This document shows positions 9,022 to 17,034 of a stretch of DNA of 35,748 nucleotides, piece by piece. The translations under genes and the position numbers were made by a program. The notes under the pieces were generated by a model. It had not been told where the DNA came from, ran no database searches, and saw nothing but the letters and a program-made list of their open reading frames with translations. Positions within the stretch are counted from its first letter, which is position 1, and each line of letters begins with the position of its first letter. The DNA comes from Candidatus Cloacimonadota bacterium (GTDB lineage: Bacteria > Cloacimonadota > Cloacimonadia > JGIOTU-2): contig JAFGDR010000034.1 of assembly GCA_016932035.1 (NCBI GenBank), forward strand, positions 1-35,748. The letters run 5' to 3'.

Positions 9022-10104
9022 ATGATGAAAAAAATTATTATTCTGCTGTTACTACTCATTATGCATATGATACTCTTTGCACAGCAGGAACCTGATACAG
9101 TTTCGAATAATAATCAGAATAGCGACAAATTTATACTTTTTATAAACGGTTCTTATAGCTTTGAGAATAAGTTGTACGATCAAGCAATTCAAAAATTACT
9201 GGAATATGCAGAAACGGACAAGAGTAATCTCTTTGCTGCTGAAGCTATGTATCTTGTGGGTAAAAGTTATGCTGCATTGGATAGTATCGAAACTGCGATC
9301 TCAATACTTGAGCAAACGTATGAGGATTATCCTTTCGACGATTTCGGAGTTCGTTCTTTATATGAAATCGGCAATATATACTTCGCCCAAAAAGAGTATC
9401 AAAAAGCACAATTATATTACACTCGTTTTATTTATTTTAATAGTCCGTTAAAGGTAAAAGATGAGGCATTCCTTCAAATCGAAAAATGCAATTATTATTC
9501 TGGTATATATAAAAACCCGACTGAGATTTATCTCAAATTTATAGAGAAATACCCAAGAAGTTCCTTAGTTCCCAAACTTCGGTTTGAGCTGGCTAACTAT
9601 TATGTGACGATCCTTGACTATCCTACCGCGGTTAAAGAATACAATTCGATCATTGACACCTATCCTCATTGTACATGGCTCGACTCCGTTTATTACAATC
9701 TCTCTCTCGTTCATAAAACTCAGAATAACTGGGAAGAAACGGTTAATACGACAATCACACTACTCAACCGATACCCGGATTCAAAGCTGAAATCAACTAC
9801 TTACGAATTGTTCATAAATGGACTTATCGCAAATCACCAGTTCCTTCAAGCAATAGATACGCTCAATTACATTATTGAAACTGCTCCTCAACATGAAAGA
9901 AATGAATACTATCAGCTCCTTGCACAGATTTACGAAGAACTCGGACTTGTAAAAGAACTTGTTTATATTTATCAAATCATGATACAGAATGAGACAGATC
10001 CTGAAAAGGCTGCACTGTTGCGTTTAAAACTTGAACTTATCAAGGCTCAAACTGGCACAGGAGAAGACACGCTTAAACCGATCGATCACAATTTGAACAG
10101 GTAG
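9022..10104 (+). CDS. Exported TPR-repeat protein
   Basis: A 360-aa protein starting directly after the smc stop codon. An N-terminal signal peptide (about residues 1-20, ending LFAQ) predicts export to the periplasm. The rest is built of tetratricopeptide-like helices: repeated A-x-x-L-x-Y and Y-E-I-G-x-x-Y-F patterns (for example EAMYLVGKSYAALDS, SLYEIGNIYFAQKEY, RFELANYYVTILDY). The spacing resembles the YbgF/BamD-type outer-membrane-assembly TPR proteins. No catalytic motif. It could serve as a scaffold for envelope biogenesis, like the two other TPR proteins in this window (18568 and 24678), but no specific role can be assigned. A tRNA gene follows after 43 nt. Confidence 0.75.
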   Translation: MMKKIIILLLLLIMHMILFAQQEPDTVSNNNQNSDKFILFINGSYSFENKLYDQAIQKLLEYAETDKSNLFAAEAMYLVGKSYAALDSIETAISILEQTYEDYPFDDFGVRSLYEIGNIYFAQKEYQKAQLYYTRFIYFNSPLKVKDEAFLQIEKCNYYSGIYKNPTEIYLKFIEKYPRSSLVPKLRFELANYYVTILDYPTAVKEYNSIIDTYPHCTWLDSVYYNLSLVHKTQNNWEETVNTTITLLNRYPDSKLKSTTYELFINGLIANHQFLQAIDTLNYIIETAPQHERNEYYQLLAQIYEELGLVKELVYIYQIMIQNETDPEKAALLRLKLELIKAQTGTGEDTLKPIDHNLNR

Positions 10105-10111
10105 AAATAAT

Positions 10112-10139
10112 TTGACATCAAATACGACCATCGTAGCTT
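10112..10139 (+). promoter_or_regulatory. Candidate promoter of tRNA-Leu
   Basis: A perfect TTGACA -35 lies at 10112-10117. TAGCTT at 10134-10139 (spacer 16) is a 3/6 match to the -10 consensus. The predicted start would fall 1-2 nt before the mature tRNA 5' end at 10148, which is the usual arrangement for a single tRNA gene. Confidence 0.45.
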
Positions 10140-10147
10140 TTAGCCAT

Positions 10148-10234
10148 GCCGAAGTGGCGAAATTGGCAGACGCACTGGACTCAAAATCCAGCGAACCTTG
10201 GTTCGTGCCGGTTCGAGTCCGGCCTTCGGCACCA
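10148..10234 (+). tRNA. tRNA-Leu, anticodon CAA
   Basis: An 87-nt class II tRNA that folds completely by eye. The acceptor stem is GCCGAAG (10148-10154) with CTTCGGC (10224-10230), discriminator A10231 and an encoded CCA (10232-10234). The anticodon stem CTGGA/TCCAG encloses the loop CTCAAAA, placing anticodon CAA at 10182-10184 (reads UUG). A long variable arm (GAAC/GTTC) and the T-arm GCCGG-TTCGAGT-CCGGC are present. The long variable arm plus CAA gives leucine. The overlapping open frame starting at 10146 is an artefact of translating the tRNA. Confidence 0.98.
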
Positions 10235-10277
10235 GATAAAAATATATAGAAGGAGTGACATATATTGTTATTTGTTA

Positions 10278-10315
10278 GGTAATAACATAGCTCGTGATCC
10301 TCACACGGTTATACC
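10278..10315 (+). other. Imperfect hairpin between tRNA-Leu and the porV-like gene
   Basis: GGTAATAAC (10278-10286) pairs with GTTATACC (10308-10315) with one bulged A. Inside it CGTG (10293-10296) pairs with CACG (10304-10307). No U-tract follows. It may be a 5'-UTR structure of the porV-like mRNA or a processing stem for the tRNA transcript. The rest of the 134-nt gap shows only a clear AAGGAG before the next start. Confidence 0.3.
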
Positions 10316-10368
10316 GCGTTTTGAGGAACTATCCCATGAAATTTTAAATATGAAAAGGAGTTTTTATC

Positions 10369-11421
10369 ATGAAAATAAAAAATAAACTCGGCATATCGCT
10401 TCTTTTAATTGTTTTTTTTACTGTAATTTTCTCACAGTATGCTTTTGCAGGTTCAGAAGCAACATGTATTTTCTTACTTATTGAACCAGGCTCACGTCCC
10501 AACGGACTTGGTCATTCCTATGTTTCTATTGCAGAAGGCGGCTTTGCATCCTGGTGGAATCCGGGTGGTCTTGCCTTCCAAAAAGATTCTGAACTCGGTC
10601 TTATGCATTCAAACTGGTTCGGAGATGTGATCGACGATATGTATTATGAATATCTTGGCTATGCACAATATTTCGAAGGTATTGGAACTGTCGGACTCAA
10701 TATTACATACATGACTTATGGAGAGCAGGAAGCATATAATGCTGCCGGTGATCCGTTGCAGAAATTCACAAGTTATGAAATCGCTGTAGGCGGATCGTAT
10801 GGAACAAAATTGAGTGAGAATCTCGGTATTGGTATAAATCTGAAGGGTGTGATAAGCGGTTTAGCACCTTTGATTGAAGAACTGATGGATGCTGAAGGAA
10901 CCGGTTATACATTTGTCGTTGATGTCGGGCTTCTTAAAAAGAATCTCTTTATCCCAAAACTCGATCTAGGTGTTAATATACAGAATTTTGGTCCTGATAT
11001 GAGTTATGCAAACTCAGAATCAAAGCAGCCAATGCCTCTCAATCTCAAACTGGGTCTTTCTTATAGAATTTTTGATGACAAATATAATAAACTCACTGTT
11101 ACAGGTGATATTAACAAGATGATGGTCAATACTGATCCGCTCTGGAAACGAATTTTTACATCCTGGGGTGATGACGGCTTTAAAAACGAACTTGATTCAA
11201 TGATCGAAAATATCGGTGTTGAGTATAAGTACTATAACCTCATCTCACTCCGCGTGGGATATGTGAACGACGTTGCTGGTCATATACAGGGTTTCTCCTT
11301 TGGTGGTGGCATCAGTTATGAGTTCTCTAAAGATAAAGAACTCTACTTTGACTTTGCGCTTCAGCCTGCCGGTGAACTCACTGCGAATAACAAGACCTTC
11401 TCACTAGGTGTATCATTCTAA
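10369..11421 (+). CDS. PorV/PorQ-family outer-membrane beta-barrel protein
   Basis: A 350-aa protein with a signal peptide (about residues 1-27, ending AFAG). The family hallmark follows directly: PGSRPNGLGHSYVSIAEG-x-x-x-x-WWNPGGLA, where the protein binds the start of an FadL/PorV-like barrel. The remainder is alternating beta-strand sequence with aromatic girdle residues and ends in SLGVSF, as outer-membrane barrels do. In Bacteroidota, PorV shuttles type IX secretion (T9SS) cargo to the cell-surface attachment complex; related UPF0164 proteins occur across FCB phyla. The next gene encodes a protease with a T9SS-like C-terminal sorting domain, which fits a cargo/shuttle pair. Start supported by AAAAGGAG 5-10 nt upstream of ATG 10369. 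Confidence 0.8.
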   Translation: MKIKNKLGISLLLIVFFTVIFSQYAFAGSEATCIFLLIEPGSRPNGLGHSYVSIAEGGFASWWNPGGLAFQKDSELGLMHSNWFGDVIDDMYYEYLGYAQYFEGIGTVGLNITYMTYGEQEAYNAAGDPLQKFTSYEIAVGGSYGTKLSENLGIGINLKGVISGLAPLIEELMDAEGTGYTFVVDVGLLKKNLFIPKLDLGVNIQNFGPDMSYANSESKQPMPLNLKLGLSYRIFDDKYNKLTVTGDINKMMVNTDPLWKRIFTSWGDDGFKNELDSMIENIGVEYKYYNLISLRVGYVNDVAGHIQGFSFGGGISYEFSKDKELYFDFALQPAGELTANNKTFSLGVSF

Positions 11422-11497
11422 AATAAGCTTATTCTCTATAAACCATATTTATATTGATTCTACACGATAGAGTAGAAATAATAGTGGAACGTCACGC

Positions 11498-14400
11498 ATG
11501 AAATTTTTAAAAACTCTCACCTATTCGGTATTGATTCTCATGATCCCGTTTATACTTCATTCAAAAACTTCTTCTTACCAGTTTAAAAAGCTCCCCGTTC
11601 AAGATATGCATAAACGACATGAGAAATTACAGAAACTTCCATATGAAGTTCAAAAAAATATATTTAATTCAGATGGTCTATCTGAAAAATTTGTCAGTCC
11701 ATCAAAGGATGGTTTCGAAGATGTCAATCTCTTGATCCTTCTTATTGATTTTATCCCGGATGATGATCCAAACACAACAGGGGACGGCACATTCGATTTT
11801 GGCGAATGGGATTATTTTGAGATCAATGGGGTAAGAGATTCAGTTCAAACAATTGGTTCTCCACCTCATGACTCGACCTTTTACCATCAGACAGTTAAAG
11901 CAATGCAGTATTACTATCAGGATGCGAGCCTTGGTATTTTAAATAGTTTCAATCCCTTACAGGAGAAGAATTTCCATTTTAAGATCTTCCCGCATCAAGC
12001 AGATACTTCCTATCGCATGCCTCAACAAATGGCATATTACTGGCCTGATACTGAAGATTATGACCTGAAATCCGATCGATTAATACAGTATTTTAAAGAT
12101 GCGATCACCACAGCAGACACGACAGAGTTTGAATATACTCCGGATATTATTTTTTCAGAATATAACCATATCATGATCATTCATGCCGGTTCAGATTGGC
12201 AGCATGATGTTTTCTATGATACTCCCTGTGATATCCCTTCGTGTTATTTTCATCTTAGAGATGACTCAATTGCTGTAAATGACAGCACATACTTTATAAA
12301 ATCCGGAGGTAACTCTCCGGAAACTATATCTCAGGATTTCTATAAAAATAATCATTACATTTATGGGTTCGGTTCTATTAATGCGGAGCTTTTCCATGAA
12401 TTCGGTCATGGTCTTGGTTTTGTAGATCTTTATGACACCTCAAACATGTATCCTGCTGTGGGATATTGGGACATCATGGACAGCGGAGGTTTCGGATCAG
12501 CAGTACTAATCGATACTCTCCAAACACCACCCGATTCTCTTGTTATCGAAGCAGTTCTGCCAACGCTGCCCTCTGCTTGGTCGCGTATTCTGATCTGGGG
12601 AGATGAATTTGAAGATGCAGGTAAATTTATTACAGTAGAAACTCCCTCAGAGATCACTGTTTCAGCAGCAGAATTCCCTAATGCTGTACATCCTCAGTTT
12701 GTAAAAATCCCTATCAATAATAAGGAATACTTTCTCATCGAAAACCGTGAAGTTGAACTTGATAATCTTGGAGCTCCTGTTATTAAAGTTGATGATATAA
12801 CCGGACGCGTTCCTCTCTACCCGATGAATCCTGAAACCGAACAAAACAACCATGAGTTCGATTATTTCCTTCCCACATACGACCCTTATCTTGAAGCAGA
12901 GACGAACGGTGGACTGTGCATATGGCATGTTGATGATTATGTTATCTATGATGAACTCGTTTGGATCGATGATGACTGGTTCACACGTTTCGATGCGAAT
13001 ATGGTAAATGCAAATTCGACACGACGGGGAGTAAAACTGATCGAAGCAGATGGTATCGAGGACATCGGTAATCCAAGCTCCTATTTCCCCTATGGAACAT
13101 GCTATGAACCCTTCTTCAAAACAAAACCTGGCACTTGGACTCCGAGTGATACAAACCGGTTCCACAATTATCAACTAGCTCCTCATACATTCCCAAACTC
13201 ATTCAGTAATGAATCGATCAACTCTTTGCTTGAAATCAATGACATCGGCAATTATGCGGTCAATATGTCTTTTACGTTTCAATATCAAACATATGATGAT
13301 GTTGTTTCCTATAAACCAGTAAAAAAATTCAATCCTGATCATGAACTGGTGCATTTTACAAACGATATGTTCGGATCACACATTCTTGTCACTGGCTCAG
13401 ATTCACTAATAATGATCCATGACGACCTTTTTGGTGATTATTCAAGCACTCTTCGAAAACCGCTTACACAACCACTCATGCTGTTCGGGAATCAAACGAA
13501 GAAATATATCATAACATGCCAGGAAGATTCACTTTCCTTTATAGATTTTAATATCATGCATTATCCTCCAATCACGTTTTATGGTATAACACTCGATCGA
13601 TGGATAACAGACTCACCTATTCAAATTTCCGATGATTTAATCATTGTTCCATCCGATTTCGGTTTGAAAAAAATATCGTTCAATGATGGATCTCCATTTG
13701 TTGTATCACAAGAAAACACGAACATTACCTCAATTGCATATGATCCAATTGCAAAAGAGTTGATCACACTAACACATGTTAACACCATAGCAGTTTTCGA
13801 CACGTCATTAGCTCTTATCGATGAATATGCTCTTCCCTCCTCTGCTGGTAATTATTATCCGATAGTTGAAAGTATCATGAAGGATTTCGTTCAATTGCAA
13901 AGAATATATGTACAGGATAATACAGGTTCGGTGTATCATATTTCAGATGGCTCGTTAACAAAGATCTTTGATGCTTTGACCTATCCATTGACCAACCCAT
14001 CCAACATTTCTCTTGGTGATGTGAATAATGACGGTACCCATGATATCGTTTTCACCGATGAGCACAGGATTGTTGTTCTTCAACCAAATGGTTCGTTCCT
14101 CAAGAAAACTCCGTTAGCTCCTTATAATGCTTCCTATTCTGCTTCAGTTACTCCAATTATTGGACAGAACTTTGTGGCTGAAGATATTTCATTGTATCTC
14201 CCGACTTCATCAAATTGGACACAGGCAATGGATAATACTTGTTCCATCCAGGCGATGTACAGTTTTGCTAACGGTCTCGCACTTGCGTCACCTTCAATTT
14301 CACAGCAGGAGGTATCATCGATCCTCTATCTTCCAGTCTCAGATTCCCTTGTGAAAATGTTTTCCTTCACCCAGAATGATCCTTCAGGATCTGATGTATA

Positions 14401-14740
14401 TTGGAATGGATATAAAAATGGACCTGCTCGAACAGCTTGTGTAACGACAATTTCTGAGGGCAAGCCGGACTCTTCTGCGACCTTTACCATCCTTACCTAT
14501 CCGAATCCTGCAGAATCGGGAGAGGTTAGAATAAGGGTTCGGTCAAACATGGACACGAATTCCTCCATAAAAATATACAATCTTGCTGCAGATATCCTTT
14601 TCAGCGATCAGCAACAGGTAACCGCATATATTAATAATGAATATGTATGGCCCATTGATAATGTGTCTTCAGGTGTGTATTTTGCAATGGTCAAAGTCGG
14701 TGGAAAAAGCGAATTAGTAAAAATAGGAATCACAAAATGA
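11498..14740 (+). CDS. Secreted M6-family zinc metallopeptidase with C-terminal T9SS-like sorting domain
   Basis: A 1080-aa exported protease. Order of parts: signal peptide (about 1-22); propeptide; peptidase domain with HEFGHGLGFVD, giving zinc ligands H300 and H304, catalytic E301 and D310 (HExxHxxGxxD, as in immune inhibitor A/M6), and a Met-turn at WDIMDSGG; a beta-propeller-like region with an FG-GAP/VCBS-type calcium motif (GDVNNDGTHDIVF) near 838-850; and a terminal domain from about 1000 beginning TYPNP and containing SSGVYF, ending VKIGITK. YPNP...GVYF is the T9SS type A sorting-domain pattern, so surface secretion via T9SS is inferred. It follows the porV-like gene by 76 nt and overlaps the next gene by 4 nt. 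No truncation seen. Substrate unknown. Confidence 0.88.
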   Translation: MKFLKTLTYSVLILMIPFILHSKTSSYQFKKLPVQDMHKRHEKLQKLPYEVQKNIFNSDGLSEKFVSPSKDGFEDVNLLILLIDFIPDDDPNTTGDGTFDFGEWDYFEINGVRDSVQTIGSPPHDSTFYHQTVKAMQYYYQDASLGILNSFNPLQEKNFHFKIFPHQADTSYRMPQQMAYYWPDTEDYDLKSDRLIQYFKDAITTADTTEFEYTPDIIFSEYNHIMIIHAGSDWQHDVFYDTPCDIPSCYFHLRDDSIAVNDSTYFIKSGGNSPETISQDFYKNNHYIYGFGSINAELFHEFGHGLGFVDLYDTSNMYPAVGYWDIMDSGGFGSAVLIDTLQTPPDSLVIEAVLPTLPSAWSRILIWGDEFEDAGKFITVETPSEITVSAAEFPNAVHPQFVKIPINNKEYFLIENREVELDNLGAPVIKVDDITGRVPLYPMNPETEQNNHEFDYFLPTYDPYLEAETNGGLCIWHVDDYVIYDELVWIDDDWFTRFDANMVNANSTRRGVKLIEADGIEDIGNPSSYFPYGTCYEPFFKTKPGTWTPSDTNRFHNYQLAPHTFPNSFSNESINSLLEINDIGNYAVNMSFTFQYQTYDDVVSYKPVKKFNPDHELVHFTNDMFGSHILVTGSDSLIMIHDDLFGDYSSTLRKPLTQPLMLFGNQTKKYIITCQEDSLSFIDFNIMHYPPITFYGITLDRWITDSPIQISDDLIIVPSDFGLKKISFNDGSPFVVSQENTNITSIAYDPIAKELITLTHVNTIAVFDTSLALIDEYALPSSAGNYYPIVESIMKDFVQLQRIYVQDNTGSVYHISDGSLTKIFDALTYPLTNPSNISLGDVNNDGTHDIVFTDEHRIVVLQPNGSFLKKTPLAPYNASYSASVTPIIGQNFVAEDISLYLPTSSNWTQAMDNTCSIQAMYSFANGLALASPSISQQEVSSILYLPVSDSLVKMFSFTQNDPSGSDVYWNGYKNGPARTACVTTISEGKPDSSATFTILTYPNPAESGEVRIRVRSNMDTNSSIKIYNLAADILFSDQQQVTAYINNEYVWPIDNVSSGVYFAMVKVGGKSELVKIGITK

Positions 14741-15429
14741 AACATAAAATAATTCTCATTGCACTTGTTTTAATTCTTTTATCAACAGCAATAGTCAATG
14801 CTGAGCAACGTAAATCAAAGGTTCTTGCTGCATTGATGTCACTGGCTGTTCCCGGTACTGGTGAACTTTATGCAAAGAACACAGCTTCGGGTTTGGCGAG
14901 TCTTGCAGCAGAAACCTTATTATGGCTGGGATATTACAGCTTCCGTGAACAAGCAAAATGGGCTGAAAACGATTATAAAAAATATGCCGAAGCATATTCA
15001 GGCACTCATCTCACAGACACCGAAGATGATTACTACACAATGCTCCAGGACTATTATTCAAGTACAGAATATAACAACTATGTGTACCTATACGCTCGAA
15101 ACGGCTTGTATTATGGAAACTGGACTCAGGATGAGTATGATCAATTTCTTGATACCTATCTTTATATTGGAAATGCAGCCTGGGATTGGGGCTCAACTGA
15201 TGTGTGGTACCGTTACGGAGAACTTCGTCGCGAGAAAAATAAATATCTCATTATCTCTAAATTCACCGTTGCAGGTATGCTGGTTAATCGTATTGTAAGT
15301 ATGATAAAAGCTGTTTATTCTGTTCATAAATATAACAAGGGAATTACAGAAGAAAATACTCTCTCGGTCAATTGTGGGTTTGATTACATGAAGCAGAGAT
15401 TTACCCTTTCTCTTGAGAAACGATTTTGA
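14737..15429 (+). CDS. DUF5683-like membrane protein of unknown function
   Basis: A 230-aa protein with an N-terminal signal or anchor (about residues 1-22). It is followed by the pattern KSKVLAALMSLAVPGTGELYAKN and a hydrophobic helix with the glycine-rich turn at about 35-65. This resembles the DUF5683 family (P-G-x-G-x-x-Y-x-x-K/N-x-x-x-G), common in FCB bacteria and of unknown function. The central part is rich in Tyr, Asp and Trp. It begins with an ATGA overlap with the protease gene, so it belongs to the same transcript as the porV-like gene and the sorted protease. A structural or envelope role is only inferred from that company. Confidence 0.6.
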   Translation: MKHKIILIALVLILLSTAIVNAEQRKSKVLAALMSLAVPGTGELYAKNTASGLASLAAETLLWLGYYSFREQAKWAENDYKKYAEAYSGTHLTDTEDDYYTMLQDYYSSTEYNNYVYLYARNGLYYGNWTQDEYDQFLDTYLYIGNAAWDWGSTDVWYRYGELRREKNKYLIISKFTVAGMLVNRIVSMIKAVYSVHKYNKGITEENTLSVNCGFDYMKQRFTLSLEKRF

Positions 15430-15431
15430 TA

Positions 15432-17018
15432 ATGAAAACGATCTTCATTGACGGCACTTCTGTCACGCTTGAACAGATCGATCTCGTTGCATCGCAAAAG
15501 GCAAGGGTAGCTCTTACTGAAGAAGCAAAGAAAAAGATACAAACATGCCGAAAATGTGTTGATGATATTATCAATAAGAATCAGGTTGTGTATGGAGTTA
15601 ATACGGGTTTTGGCGCATTTAAAGATAAACGTATCTCGCGAGATAAATTAAAGGAACTCCAACGTAATCTCATTATCAGCCACTCAACAGGTGTTGGTAA
15701 TTACTTACCCGTAAAGGTTGTTCGTGCTACTATGCTGCTCAGGATCAATTCCTTATCAAGCGGATATTCCGGCATCAGATTGACGACGATTGAGACCCTC
15801 ATTGAAATGCTGAATAAAGGCATTCATCCTGCAGTACCGGCACAGGGATCTGTTGGTGCAAGCGGAGATCTGGCACCGATCTCTCACATCATACTCGTTC
15901 TTTCACGAGGAGAAGATTGTGAAAGAGAAGAGTACAGCGGTCGTGTGATCATTGAAGAAAATACCGATCGCGATAATTATTCTGTGAAGACAATCTCTGG
16001 TATGAAAGCCATGCACAATGCAGGTATCGAAAGAGTTGTTCTCGATGCTAAAGAAGGTCTCGCTCTGAATAATGGCACAAATGTGATGACAGCAATCGCT
16101 GCGCTTGCAATGATCGATGCAAAACTTCTTCTTGAAAATGCGATTAAGATTTTTACTGCATCTTTAGAAGGACTTCGTGGTGTATCGGATGCATTTCAAC
16201 CAAAAATCCATGAACTACGAAGACAAAAAGGGCAAATCAACATTGCAAAAAAGATAATGAAATATATTGAAGGAAGCGCTTTGATTGATTCGAGAAAATC
16301 TGAAGTGCAGGACAGCTACTCGCTTCGGTGTTTCCCTCAAGTTGTCGGTCCTATCAAAGAAACCCTTGACTTTGCTGAAAATATCATTGAACGGGAAGCG
16401 AATGCGGTTACAGATAATCCGCTTATTATTCCTGATGCAGACAGACCGATCAAAGCGTTTTCAGGAGGAAATTTCCACGGAGAACCCATTGCACAGATTT
16501 GTGACTTTTGTAAGATAGCAATTGCTGAACTTGGTAATATTTCAGAACGAAGAATATTTAAACTGACATCGCAGTTCCTCAGTCATGGCCTGCCAAGCAT
16601 GCTCACAACTGAACCCGGTTTACAAAGCGGTATTATGATCCTCCAATACACTGCAGCAGCTCTTGTATCGGAAAACAAAGTACTTGCACATCCAGCAAGT
16701 GTGGATTCCATTCCTACAAGTGAGGATGTTGAAGATCATGTGTCCATGGGTACGATTGCTGCACGGCAGTTCAGAGAAATTCTTGAGAATGTTCGAAAGA
16801 TCATTGCGATCGAATATATCACTGCATGCCAGGCACTTGACTTGCGGCTTCGCATTGATTCTGATTTTAAAGATTGTGATCCAGAAAAGACTTTTGGAAA
16901 GAAAACCTACCGCATCTATCATAAGTTGAGAGAAGCTGGAGTTGAGTTTTGGGACAGGGATAAAGTTGCATATATTGACATTGAAAAAACACTTCGACTA
17001 ATTACTACCGAATTATAA
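15432..17018 (+). CDS. hutH: Histidine ammonia-lyase (MIO family)
   Basis: Predicted to deaminate L-histidine to trans-urocanate and ammonia. The 528-aa protein has the MIO cofactor triad Ala143-Ser144-Gly145 in GSVGASGDLAP and the YGVNTGFG loop. It keeps the Ser-His pair before TGVG (LIISHSTGVG) that marks histidine-type lyases. It also keeps YSLR, GGNFHGEP and a late VEDHVSMG block holding the glutamate usually associated with histidine specificity. ATG 15432 is preferred over the in-frame TTG 15426, which overlaps the previous stop. Compared with the usual HAL an extra segment occurs around residues 160-190 (GEDCEREEYSGR...). No hutU, hutI or hutG lie nearby. A second, divergent paralogue follows after 16 nt. 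Confidence 0.87.
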   Translation: MKTIFIDGTSVTLEQIDLVASQKARVALTEEAKKKIQTCRKCVDDIINKNQVVYGVNTGFGAFKDKRISRDKLKELQRNLIISHSTGVGNYLPVKVVRATMLLRINSLSSGYSGIRLTTIETLIEMLNKGIHPAVPAQGSVGASGDLAPISHIILVLSRGEDCEREEYSGRVIIEENTDRDNYSVKTISGMKAMHNAGIERVVLDAKEGLALNNGTNVMTAIAALAMIDAKLLLENAIKIFTASLEGLRGVSDAFQPKIHELRRQKGQINIAKKIMKYIEGSALIDSRKSEVQDSYSLRCFPQVVGPIKETLDFAENIIEREANAVTDNPLIIPDADRPIKAFSGGNFHGEPIAQICDFCKIAIAELGNISERRIFKLTSQFLSHGLPSMLTTEPGLQSGIMILQYTAAALVSENKVLAHPASVDSIPTSEDVEDHVSMGTIAARQFREILENVRKIIAIEYITACQALDLRLRIDSDFKDCDPEKTFGKKTYRIYHKLREAGVEFWDRDKVAYIDIEKTLRLITTEL

Positions 17019-17034
17019 TATAAAGGAGTTGACC

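Noticed and set aside
10146-10385. 79-aa open frame beginning at the tRNA
   Set aside because: Its first 30 residues are a translation of tRNA-Leu(CAA); no Shine-Dalgarno; a known type of annotation artefact.
11458-11477. TTCTAC/GTAGAA hairpin before the M6 protease gene
   Set aside because: 6-bp stem with an 8-nt loop in AT-rich sequence; too weak to call a terminator or operator.
12662-13174. 170-aa open frame on the - strand
   Set aside because: Lies wholly inside the M6 protease gene, antisense, with no motif or start signal.
14861-15298. 145-aa open frame on the + strand
   Set aside because: Out-of-frame overlap with the DUF5683-like gene, which has a signal peptide and operon overlaps on both sides.
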